DNA of 36,348 nucleotides from Candidatus Woesearchaeota archaeon (GTDB taxonomy: Archaea > Nanobdellota > Nanobdellia > Woesearchaeales > UBA10216): assembly GCA_002688315.1 (NCBI GenBank), contig NZCN01000008.1, forward strand, positions 1 through 36,348. Reading direction: 5' to 3'. The notes beneath the pieces were generated by a model. That model worked only from the letters and a program-made list of their open reading frames with translations, did not search any database and was not told the origin of the DNA. Shown here piece by piece: positions 27,707-35,932 of this stretch. The stretch's first letter is position 1, and each line of letters begins with the position of its first letter. Both the position numbers and the translations under genes were made by a program.

Positions 27707-28065
27707 TGTGTCTCCGCTTTTTCTCTGTACGTGTTCGCTTTTTGATAATAATCCTCTGCTTCTTGTGGATTACCTGAATCGTGTAATTCGGATGCTTTTT
27801 TATGTAAGTCGCGCGCGCGCCTCATATTGTTGGAAGCAGTATCGCGCGTCCTGAAATAAATTATTAAAGCAATAGAAACAAGGCCTGCCAGTATTGCCAG
27901 CTTTGTAGACATGCCTAAATCTCTCAAGGAAGAAAACAGTTCAAAAATTGCCAGTTTTACGTAGCCAAAGTATGTTTGGACTGCATTTTCCTGCGCGTAT
28001 GCAGTTTTAGACAAAGCAATAGCTATTAAAAAAAGTAATTTGGATTTTATAAGCATTATTTTCAT
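27703..28065 (-). CDS. Membrane-anchored protein with cytoplasmic TPR-like helical tail
   Basis: Signal/TM LLFLIAIALSKTAYAQ, TM LAILAGLVSIALIIYF, then ARDLHKKASELHDSGNPQEAEDYYQKANTYREKAE. Confidence 0.6.
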   Translation of the reverse strand: MKIMLIKSKLLFLIAIALSKTAYAQENAVQTYFGYVKLAIFELFSSLRDLGMSTKLAILAGLVSIALIIYFRTRDTASNNMRRARDLHKKASELHDSGNPQEAEDYYQKANTYREKAETQ

Positions 28066-28173
28066 TAATACCACAGTAAAAGCTGGTTGAGATGCAGAAT
28101 AACCCATATTTAAATTTTTTAGTTTTTTGCTTTATTTTAGTTATAAGAATTGTCTGCGAAAGTAGTGAATTTT

Positions 28174-29064
28174 TTATTGCAAAGATTTAAGATACTCTTT
28201 TTTGTACTTAAATCTGTTTTGTTTTGATAATTTTTCAATTGCTTTGTCAAAACCAGAACCGTATTGTGCTGCAAGCTTTTTTCTGAAAGCAAACTGTTTT
28301 GGCAACCCGATTTTCATTGCTACTTCTCGCAATATTATTTTTTTCTCATCTTTGCTGATTTTGTATTTACCAGGAACGTTCATTGCTGCAATAATCAAAT
28401 CTTTATCCAGAAAAGGTACAAGAAAATTTGCTTTTGTTATTGTAGCTACTTTAAAATCTCTGGATAAATCTCTTGCCCACATGTTTTTCAAGCCATTCCA
28501 GCATTCTTTGTTAACATCTTTTGCGTTTTCGTGACGCTGATAGCCGGCAAATATTTCTTCGCTTCCTAGCCCGCCAAAGAATGTGTTGATTTTATCTTTT
28601 TTAGCCAGCTGAATGGCTGCTAGTTCAACTGCTGCAACACCTACATTAACTACATTTGGCTCTCCCACTACAATTACTGCTTTTTTGATTATTTTCTCTG
28701 CTTCTTTCAAACTATAGAGTTTATAACGCAGTTTCAACTTTAGTTTTTTAGCTACTTTTTTTGCTTCTGTTACGTCTTTGCTGCCTTCCATACCTACACT
28801 ATAGCATATGAAAGTTCCATGCAGTTTCTTTGCAATCAAAGAAATAGTAGAACTGTCAACACCGCCAGAAAGCATTATTCCAAATTTTTTGTTAGGCAGG
28901 CGTTTATTTACTGCTTCGATTAGCTTTTGTTGTAACTCTTCTTTTATTTGTTTTTTATCAGGATTGTAGCTAGTAGCAGCAGTTCTTAAATTTCCAATAT
29001 ATTTTTCCCAATTCTTTCTGCTGACTAATTTTCTGTTTTTCGCTATATTAGCAAGAATAGCCAT
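28174..29064 (-). CDS. Asparagine synthase-like PP-loop domain protein without glutaminase domain
   Basis: GIMLSGGVDSSTISLIAKKL; FFGGLGSEEIFAGYQRH. Confidence 0.8.
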   Translation of the reverse strand: MAILANIAKNRKLVSRKNWEKYIGNLRTAATSYNPDKKQIKEELQQKLIEAVNKRLPNKKFGIMLSGGVDSSTISLIAKKLHGTFICYSVGMEGSKDVTEAKKVAKKLKLKLRYKLYSLKEAEKIIKKAVIVVGEPNVVNVGVAAVELAAIQLAKKDKINTFFGGLGSEEIFAGYQRHENAKDVNKECWNGLKNMWARDLSRDFKVATITKANFLVPFLDKDLIIAAMNVPGKYKISKDEKKIILREVAMKIGLPKQFAFRKKLAAQYGSGFDKAIEKLSKQNRFKYKKEYLKSLQ

Positions 29065-29120
29065 TACTTAAAGCGATTAATAAGAAATATTTAAATATGA
29101 CCTTTTAAATCAATTTTATC

Positions 29121-29372
29121 ATGGCAAAAGCTAAAAAAGAAGAAAAGAATGCTCCAGAGCAAAGCAAAGAAGAAAGCATAGGCTTTCATAAAGGCAGTTT
29201 GGCTGTTCTTGCAAAAGAAAGACAGGAAATGCAGAGAATTCTAGCAATAGTTGAGCAGCTCATGCAGATGCATCTTACAGAGCTTAAGGATTTGGGGGTT
29301 GACCTTTCACAGGAAGTTGAAAAAGCCCAAAAACAAGCCACAAAAAAACCGCCGATTGATGAACTGCTTTAA
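29121..29372 (+). CDS. Hypothetical small helical protein
   Basis: 83-aa ORF abutting the DUF371-like gene. Confidence 0.5.
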   Translation: MAKAKKEEKNAPEQSKEESIGFHKGSLAVLAKERQEMQRILAIVEQLMQMHLTELKDLGVDLSQEVEKAQKQATKKPPIDELL

Positions 29373-29374
29373 TA

Positions 29375-29764
29375 ATGATTTATTCATTCAATATCTTTGG
29401 TCACAAAAACATTCTCTCCACGCATAAAAATACAGTTGAGTTCACTAAAGAAAGGGAGCTGACAAAAAACGGAGATTGCATTGTTGGAGTAAAAGCTGAT
29501 TTTGAACTATCAAAGTTGAAACAATTTCTGAAATTTGAAAAAGTAAAAATAACAATAAAAGTAGACGACGTTTCAGATACAATAACTGCTGTTCCTAACA
29601 AGGATTTTGCCAGCAATCACGAACTTGTAATCAGGCTAAGTGATTTTTCTTCTGAAAGAACGTTTGCAATAAGAGCAGATAAAGCTGCAGATGACTTAAA
29701 CAAAAAACTAGTTACTGCTTTAAAAGATGGAAAAAAAGCTGTAGTTACTGTTTCTGAAGTATAG
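29375..29764 (+). CDS. DUF371-like protein
   Basis: GHKNILSTHKNTVEFTKERELTKNGDCIVGVKADFEL. Confidence 0.8.
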   Translation: MIYSFNIFGHKNILSTHKNTVEFTKERELTKNGDCIVGVKADFELSKLKQFLKFEKVKITIKVDDVSDTITAVPNKDFASNHELVIRLSDFSSERTFAIRADKAADDLNKKLVTALKDGKKAVVTVSEV

Positions 29765-29843
29765 GTAATATATAGAAAAGAATTTAAAGACTCTGCGATC
29801 AGTTTATATAAATTATATAAATTTTTGTTTTAAGGGGTTTCAC

Positions 29844-30206
29844 ATGGCAATAGACGATATTAGCAGGCAAATTTTTGAACAGGTTGACGAATTAGTAACT
29901 ATGTGTGTTAACAATGACGGGAGTATGCAACAGAAAGTAGGCGATATCCCTATATGCGGTTATGGTGCCGAAATGCCTTGCGACTGGCGCGGTCCTGATT
30001 TCAGATTAGTCAAGTCCAGGTCAGTTGATGACCCTCTTAGGCAATGGCCAAAGGAAAGAACTTATCGCTGTAAGTATGAAAAAAAAGAGCTACAGCAAAT
30101 ATCCCCAGCAGAAAGATCACTAATTGAAGGAGAATATACTCATAAAGAGTTAAACAGAATAAACGGACTTGGCATGGGAGAAGATATAGGACTTGGACAA
30201 GGTTAA
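29844..30206 (+). CDS. Hypothetical protein
   Basis: 120-aa ORF with strong TATA-like upstream TTTATATAAATTATATAAATTT. Confidence 0.5.
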   Translation: MAIDDISRQIFEQVDELVTMCVNNDGSMQQKVGDIPICGYGAEMPCDWRGPDFRLVKSRSVDDPLRQWPKERTYRCKYEKKELQQISPAERSLIEGEYTHKELNRINGLGMGEDIGLGQG

Positions 30207-30682
30207 ATTCTACTAATACTCATCCTCCTGGATTTGGGAACGAAATTCAGGAGTAAGCCATCCTTTATTCTTCCGCAGCCGAAGAAGTCTTTGTTGTTTT
30301 TGATTAGTACAAAGCTGTTGTTTTCAGCAGAGGTTGTCAAGGTTATGTTGTCTCCTTTCAGCCATTGTTGAAGTTGTTCATCATTCAAACTAATCACATT
30401 TTTGCTGGCTTTTTTGCCTATTATCTGGCTTCCTTCTATGCTTAATCTGAGTTGCTCATGCCTTAATTCGCCAAAGTATAAGCCAAGCGAGTTAACATTT
30501 ACTTCATTTAAGTCTATTTTGTCAATGTCTTTTGTTACAAGAAAAATGTCGTTTTCTTTCTGAAGAAAGCCATAATCAAATTTTTCAGGATAGCCCCATT
30601 GATTCTGCAATATTTTCAGAATTTGCTTAATTTTTTTGCTGTTAAGCACTTCTGCATTTTTGATTATCATTAGACCCCCCAC
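30203..30682 (-). CDS. Small RNA-binding PUA-like protein (Nip7/RsmF C-terminal-like)
   Basis: LGLYFGELRHEQLRLSIEGSQIIGKKASKNVISLNDEQLQQWLKGDNI ... CGRIKDGLLLNFVPKSRRM. Confidence 0.6.
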   Translation of the reverse strand: MGGLMIIKNAEVLNSKKIKQILKILQNQWGYPEKFDYGFLQKENDIFLVTKDIDKIDLNEVNVNSLGLYFGELRHEQLRLSIEGSQIIGKKASKNVISLNDEQLQQWLKGDNITLTTSAENNSFVLIKNNKDFFGCGRIKDGLLLNFVPKSRRMSISRI

Positions 30683-32412
30683 AGCGGGTTTTGCTTTCTC
30701 ATGATTGCTGCAATCTCTCGCAGAGCTTCTTTCTCATCATCTGTTAAGTATTGCTTAAGTTCTTTCAGTTTTCTGTAATCTTTGTCTGTTATGAAGCTGT
30801 ACAAGGTATCGCCTTCATTTAACTGCCGTCCAATAATTATTTTTTCATAAGCAACTGCTACTTGTTTTCCTTTTCTGGCTTCTGTTACATTTTCTTTTTC
30901 CTCTTGAATTTCTTTTACTATTGTAACAACCGTTCCATCTTTCATAAGCTCTGCTCCGGTTTGAAGAGTTCCCATTAAAATTTCTGTTCCCACTATTGCA
31001 GGATTGCTTTGCCTGAAAATATATCCTTTTAGAAGCATTAATTTACATGGTTTTGTTATCTTCTTTACTGCACTGCTTTCAAGCTTTGTTTTCTCTTTTT
31101 TTTGCCATTCCTGCAATCTGTCGATAAGTGTATAGATAACATCACCGGTAATTATTTGCACGCCAATAGTTGTTATTGAAGGAGCGTTAACATTAAATCC
31201 GATTACTGCTGCAGATAACGGGTCTGTTTGAATATTAGTGACAGCGTCAGAAACATCTTTTCTTGTTATTTCTCCTATCGCTGCCTTCTTCACTTTTATG
31301 CCATGCTCTTTCAGCAGTTTTACAAGTGCTTCCAGCGAGCCAAGTGTGTCTGCTTTTGCAATCACGCCAGTAATATCCAGTTCAATGGCCATCTCTGCTA
31401 TTTCTTTTTGCACCAATGCTTTGGTTTCTTCAAGATTTTTCTTTACTGCAAGCAAAGGCATTCCTGCTGAAACATTTTCTATTCCTAAAGCAGCTATTTT
31501 TACTCCGGTTGCTGCAACAACTTGGTCAACTTGCTGGAACTTTGTTGAATTACTAAGTTCTAGCAGTTTCTTAGGTTCAAACAATGCTTTTACTTTTGTT
31601 ACAATCGGCTCGTCAATACCGCCTATGACTAATTCATCTTCTTTGCTTAGCACTCCATCATATATTATTGTATCAAGAGTCATTCCAAGGCCGCGTTCTT
31701 TCTTGACTTCAAGGATTGTTCCTTTTGCAGGTGCATCTTCGCTGTATTCAAGTTTTTTTCCAAGAAATCTTTGTGATAAGCCTGCTGCCATAACAAGCAA
31801 TTCTGGAATTCCTTCTCCGGTTTTTGCAGAGCAGGGAACTATTGCCAAAGCTTTTGTGTAATCATCAACTCTGTCATACCTGTCAGCATTCAATTCAAGC
31901 TCAGCCAATTTTGTAACGAGAGAGTATAATAATGTATCAAGTTTATCTTGGACAGATTTTTCCTGTTTTGGAATGTTTTGCAAAAGATTTTCGCCAGGTT
32001 TCCAGCCGTTTAAAGTATCTAGCTTATTTGCTGCTATTAAAAAAGGTGTTTTGAATCTTTTAAGAATTTCTATGGCTTCAAGAGTCTGCGGCATCAGGCC
32101 TTCGTTTATATCAACCACTAAAACTGCTAAGTCAGCTAATGTTCCTCCTCTTTTTCTAAGGCTGACAAAAGCAGCGTGCCCTGGCGTGTCGATCATTAAA
32201 AGCCCTGGGATTTTAAGGTCTATTTTTAACTGATTAAGAAGGTCTCCGCACAAATTTTTTATTATAACGTCTGGAACTAAAGAAGCGCCTATTGACTGGG
32301 TAATTTCTCCTGCTTCTGATTTTACAATAGCGGTCTTTCTAATAAAGTCCTGGAGTGTTGTTTTCCCAGAGTTTACATGTCCTAAAAAAGCAATAATAGG
32401 TGTGCGTATCAT
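30670..32412 (-). CDS. infB: Translation initiation factor aIF5B (IF-2 family)
   Basis: FLGHVNSGKTTLQDFIR, IDTPGHAAFVSLRKRGG, AANKLD; 580 aa. Confidence 0.95.
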   Translation of the reverse strand: MIRTPIIAFLGHVNSGKTTLQDFIRKTAIVKSEAGEITQSIGASLVPDVIIKNLCGDLLNQLKIDLKIPGLLMIDTPGHAAFVSLRKRGGTLADLAVLVVDINEGLMPQTLEAIEILKRFKTPFLIAANKLDTLNGWKPGENLLQNIPKQEKSVQDKLDTLLYSLVTKLAELELNADRYDRVDDYTKALAIVPCSAKTGEGIPELLVMAAGLSQRFLGKKLEYSEDAPAKGTILEVKKERGLGMTLDTIIYDGVLSKEDELVIGGIDEPIVTKVKALFEPKKLLELSNSTKFQQVDQVVAATGVKIAALGIENVSAGMPLLAVKKNLEETKALVQKEIAEMAIELDITGVIAKADTLGSLEALVKLLKEHGIKVKKAAIGEITRKDVSDAVTNIQTDPLSAAVIGFNVNAPSITTIGVQIITGDVIYTLIDRLQEWQKKEKTKLESSAVKKITKPCKLMLLKGYIFRQSNPAIVGTEILMGTLQTGAELMKDGTVVTIVKEIQEEKENVTEARKGKQVAVAYEKIIIGRQLNEGDTLYSFITDKDYRKLKELKQYLTDDEKEALREIAAIMRKQNPLWGV

Positions 32413-32458
32413 GCTATTAAGAACCTTGCAATTGCTTTTAAACTTTACTGATAAGAAA

Positions 32459-32857
32459 TTACTTAATCAATCTAACTGCCTGCAGATAAGGCATTATTTT
32501 GTTTCTTATTACAGGGCTTAGCCTGTACGGATCGTTCTTTTTTCCAAACCAAACTATTTTTTTAACTTCGTTTCTTGGCTTTGGTTTTGTCAGAAGTTCT
32601 GCTTGATAAAGCTCAACAGTAAGGATTGAATTGCCGTCAGCTGCTATGTCTTCAAACTTGCCAAGCGATTCAAGTGTTGCCTCATTAATCTCAGCATTCA
32701 ATTCTTCTTTTATTTCTCGTTTAAGGCAACTTAAGGAATCTTCGCCTTTTTTTGGCTTGCCTCCTGGAAGAAGAAGTAATTTTTGTTTTTTCTCAATCTG
32801 AAGAAGTATTTTATTGTTTTTTACTACGATAAGAGCGTGCTTCATTATTCGTTTCAT
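32459..32857 (-). CDS. NUDIX hydrolase
   Basis: Nudix box GGKPKKGEDSLSCLKREIKEELNAE. Confidence 0.9.
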   Translation of the reverse strand: MKRIMKHALIVVKNNKILLQIEKKQKLLLLPGGKPKKGEDSLSCLKREIKEELNAEINEATLESLGKFEDIAADGNSILTVELYQAELLTKPKPRNEVKKIVWFGKKNDPYRLSPVIRNKIMPYLQAVRLIK

Positions 32858-32933
32858 AACCAGATAACGGTCTAACTATTATATTAAACTTTCTACCAAA
32901 GATATTTATACTATCCACAATGATATTTTTTCT

Positions 32934-34025
32934 ATGAAATCAGAAATTTTAGAAGGAAAAGCTAAAATAAAAGCTAGTAAGGGTAAGATTACTAGAAAGA
33001 TGCCTGTTTTTTACAATCCTGATATGAAGCTAAACAGAGACGTCTCTGTACTGCTTCTCAAATCCATCAAGAATAACAAAATGAAAATTGCCGACCCGCT
33101 GGCTGCTTCTGGAGTTAGAAGTATAAGGTTTTTGTTAGAGTTAAATAAGTCTAAAGTAAAAGAAGTTTTCATCAATGATGCTTCAGCTACTGCTATTAAT
33201 AATGTTAAAAGTAATTTAAAGCTAAACAAACTAAATAAAAGCAAAAAAGTAACAGTAGCGAATGAGGAAGCTAACATGTTCCTCCTGGAAAACAGGCCGT
33301 TTGATTACATTGATATTGATCCATTTGGAACTCCTGTTGGTTTTTTAGATGCAGCCACTAAAAGCCTTTCAAGAAACGCAATATTAGCTGTTACTGCTAC
33401 TGATACTGCTGCTTTGGCTGGAACTGCTCAAAAAGCATGCGTAAGAAAATACTGGGCAGTTCCATTGAAAAACTATTTGATGCACGAATTTGGTTTAAGA
33501 ATTTTAATTAGGCGTGTTCAGTTGGCAGCAGCAAGCAATGAGAAAGCGCTAATTCCGGTTTTTTCTTATTCAAAATTGCATTACATGCGAGTGTTCTTCA
33601 GGTGCGGCTATAAAACAAGAGACGTTGATGAAATTTTGAAGCAGCATAATCATATAAGCTACTGCACTAATTGTTTAGGTCTTAATTGTAACTGTAAAAA
33701 TAAGAAAGTAGTTTTAGGGCCTGTGTGGATTGGTGACTTGTTTGACGCAAAACTAGCTGCTGATATTTATAAAAATAACAGCGACGATAGCAACAACAGT
33801 TTCCTGAAAACAATAGTTGATGAATCAAAAATAAGCACTCTTGGCTTTTATGATACGCATGAGCTTAGTAAAAAACTAAAATTGCAGCCACCAAAATTAG
33901 ATGCGTTAATGCAGAAGTTGAAAAAACGCGGCTTCAAAGCTGCCAGGACGCATTTGAGTGGTAATGGAGTAAAAACAAACGCAAGTTCTTCAGTCATAAT
34001 TGAATTGTTAAAGAAGTTTTCATAA
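32934..34025 (+). CDS. trm1: tRNA (guanine(26)-N2)-dimethyltransferase Trm1
   Basis: VFYNPDMKLNRDVSVLLL; IDIDPFGTPVGFLDAATKSL; C-terminal Cys cluster CTNCLGLNCNC. Confidence 0.93.
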   Translation: MKSEILEGKAKIKASKGKITRKMPVFYNPDMKLNRDVSVLLLKSIKNNKMKIADPLAASGVRSIRFLLELNKSKVKEVFINDASATAINNVKSNLKLNKLNKSKKVTVANEEANMFLLENRPFDYIDIDPFGTPVGFLDAATKSLSRNAILAVTATDTAALAGTAQKACVRKYWAVPLKNYLMHEFGLRILIRRVQLAAASNEKALIPVFSYSKLHYMRVFFRCGYKTRDVDEILKQHNHISYCTNCLGLNCNCKNKKVVLGPVWIGDLFDAKLAADIYKNNSDDSNNSFLKTIVDESKISTLGFYDTHELSKKLKLQPPKLDALMQKLKKRGFKAARTHLSGNGVKTNASSSVIIELLKKFS

Positions 34026-34033
34026 AGTTAGAA

Positions 34034-34642
34034 TTATTGGCATGTTCCATCTGCCTGGCAAGTTCCAGAACTGCATCCACAATCTTCGCAATGGTCTATT
34101 AAAACATTATTAAAGCAAAACAAAGGTTTTGTTGTAGAACACATATTGTGAACAGTTCCGTCATTGCATGTTACGTCTTCTCCAAGGTTTACAGTTACTG
34201 TAGGACTGCCTCCAATAACAGGCCCAGCTTCTACTCTCACCATTTTTATGCCTGCAGCCACATCTTCAGCCTCAAACAAGCCTTTAATGTTAGCTTCTGT
34301 AGGATATGAAAGGTTAAACACCCCTTCACGCGTTCTTACATCAATGTTTAAGAAATATTTTCCACTCGCAGGGTCTTGATTTACACTGATACTTTCCACA
34401 GAGCTTGGAAGCTGCTCCTTGATAACAATTCTTGACGGGCTTCCAAGGTAAGAAACTGTTTCTGCAGTTGTTATAACCTCAGTAGCAAACTTATCTATCT
34501 GCGCCTTATCTATGCGTTCCACAGACTCAGAAGCATAACTAAAAAACAGAAAGGTTGTAGGAATGACTATGATAGAAATAATTCCAGTTATCATCATATA
34601 TTCTAATGCTATTTGAGCAAGCTTATTTCTTTTCATATGCAT
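34034..34642 (-). CDS. Class III signal-peptide pilin-like protein with Cys-rich tail
   Basis: MKRNKLAQIALEYMMITGIISIIVIPTTFLF; tail CNNVLIDHCEDCGCSSGTCQADGTCQ-like. Confidence 0.75.
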   Translation of the reverse strand: MHMKRNKLAQIALEYMMITGIISIIVIPTTFLFFSYASESVERIDKAQIDKFATEVITTAETVSYLGSPSRIVIKEQLPSSVESISVNQDPASGKYFLNIDVRTREGVFNLSYPTEANIKGLFEAEDVAAGIKMVRVEAGPVIGGSPTVTVNLGEDVTCNDGTVHNMCSTTKPLFCFNNVLIDHCEDCGCSSGTCQADGTCQ

Positions 34643-34663
34643 AACCTAAAATGATTCGCAGAC

Positions 34664-34680
34664 TATTTAAGTTTGTTGGT
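34664..34680 (-). promoter_or_regulatory. Putative BRE/TATA promoter (copy 1)
   Basis: Minus strand ACCAACAAACTTAAATA about 22-28 bp upstream of start. Confidence 0.5.
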
Positions 34681-34723
34681 CATATGTAGACTATTTAAAA
34701 ATCTCGTTTTCGCCTTCTTTCTC

Positions 34724-34761
34724 TTTTATCTCTCCCTTGAAATTTAGAGGGAGAGATAAAA
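34724..34761. repeat. Perfect 14-bp intergenic hairpin, possible 3'-end element
   Basis: TTTTATCTCTCCCT (34724-34737)/AGGGAGAGATAAAA (34748-34761), 10-nt loop. Confidence 0.7.
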
Positions 34762-34825
34762 AGGAAAAGGAACAAAAGAACAGAAGCAAGCAGAGATTTT
34801 CAATAAGCAAATTATTTGTCAAAAT

Positions 34826-35737
34826 TCATTGTTCAAAACAGTATATTGGTCGGGAAGAACCGCAGCCTCTTGCACCATCTTCTGTCCATTTATTATCAAT
34901 ATCTGAGGATGAACCAACTCTTCCAGAACCGCCTCCTTGCCAGTCATTACAATGAGTTGAGCCAACAGTTCCGTCAAATTTTGTTCCTGTCCATATGCTT
35001 GTTGCAACAGGACCGAGATTTTCATCAAGGTCAATAGGGTTTTCTATGGTTCCGTCTATTAAATCATCTCTGTTAGTTGCTATAGGTAAACCATCAACTC
35101 TAACATAAAATGCGTCATTTATCAAGTCTCGAGCGTCATGTGAGTCATTAGACAGCCAGGCGTTCCAAGTGCCGCTAAGTGATACAGAATCAGCGTGTTG
35201 CTGGCATAAATCATTAGCTTCAAGTATACTGCCGAAATCTCCATCGTAAGCAGTTGAAGTTGCAAATACTCTTGATAATGGCCTTTCAAAGCTTATTGAT
35301 GTAAAGAGTTGCCCTCCAATACCACTTTTAGCTTCCACTCTTATATTTTTTATACCTTCAGAAATATCTTCACCTCTGAACAAGCCAAACATGTTTACTG
35401 ATGAAGGGTATGTTAAGTTTGAGATGCCTAGTCTTGTTCTTATGGCTATTGCAAGCATGTATGTTTGGCTAACAGGGTCTTGAATCACGCTTATGCTTTC
35501 AACATTGCTTGGAAGTCTTTCTTCGATGAAAATTCTTGAAGGGATTCCAAGGTAATAAACATCTTCTGCTGTTGTTACAATTTCATTGCCAATTTTATTT
35601 ATCTGGGCAAGGTCTATTTCTTCTGTTGAGTCAGAAGCAGACCTGTAAAATAGAAAGATTGCAGGAAGCACCATGAGTAAAACAAGCCCAACAGTCAGCA
35701 TGTATTCCATTGATACTTGTCCAGAATTGTATCTCAT
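34826..35737 (-). CDS. Pilin-like protein (class III signal) fused to DUF1554-like domain
   Basis: MRYNSGQVSMEYMLTVGLVLLMVLPAIFLFY; C-terminal STAYDGDFGSILEANDLCQQHADSVSLSGTWNAWLSND...WTGTKFDGTVGSTHCNDW...SSRPIYCFEQ. Confidence 0.75.
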   Translation of the reverse strand: MRYNSGQVSMEYMLTVGLVLLMVLPAIFLFYRSASDSTEEIDLAQINKIGNEIVTTAEDVYYLGIPSRIFIEERLPSNVESISVIQDPVSQTYMLAIAIRTRLGISNLTYPSSVNMFGLFRGEDISEGIKNIRVEAKSGIGGQLFTSISFERPLSRVFATSTAYDGDFGSILEANDLCQQHADSVSLSGTWNAWLSNDSHDARDLINDAFYVRVDGLPIATNRDDLIDGTIENPIDLDENLGPVATSIWTGTKFDGTVGSTHCNDWQGGGSGRVGSSSDIDNKWTEDGARGCGSSRPIYCFEQ

Positions 35738-35760
35738 AAAGTTAAATCTTGATTAAAGCA

Positions 35761-35777
35761 TATTTAAACTTGTTGGT
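35761..35777 (-). promoter_or_regulatory. Putative BRE/TATA promoter (copy 2)
   Basis: Minus strand ACCAACAAGTTTAAATA 24 bp upstream of start. Confidence 0.5.
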
Positions 35778-35827
35778 ATAAAAGGCCATATCCTAAAAAT
35801 CCGATTTTGTTTCTTTTACTTTTTTAT

Positions 35828-35858
35828 TTCCTCTCCTCTACAAAGTTAAGGAGAGGAA
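35828..35858. repeat. Perfect 10-bp intergenic hairpin, same arm composition as 34724-34761
   Basis: TTCCTCTCCT (35828-35837)/AGGAGAGGAA (35849-35858), 11-nt loop. Confidence 0.65.
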
Positions 35859-35932
35859 GAAAAAAAGATTTATGGAAAACAACAGAGGCTCGGGATTCAG
35901 AACAAAACAAGTATTAAAAGAATTAAAAACGT

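Noticed and set aside
27810-27821. CGCGCGCGCGCC alternating tract in an AT-rich genome
   Set aside because: Falls in codons for Arg/Ala (RARD) of the membrane-TPR protein; too short for a separate claim.
31238-31861. 207-aa plus-strand ORF in aIF5B
   Set aside because: Antisense of a clear aIF5B gene.
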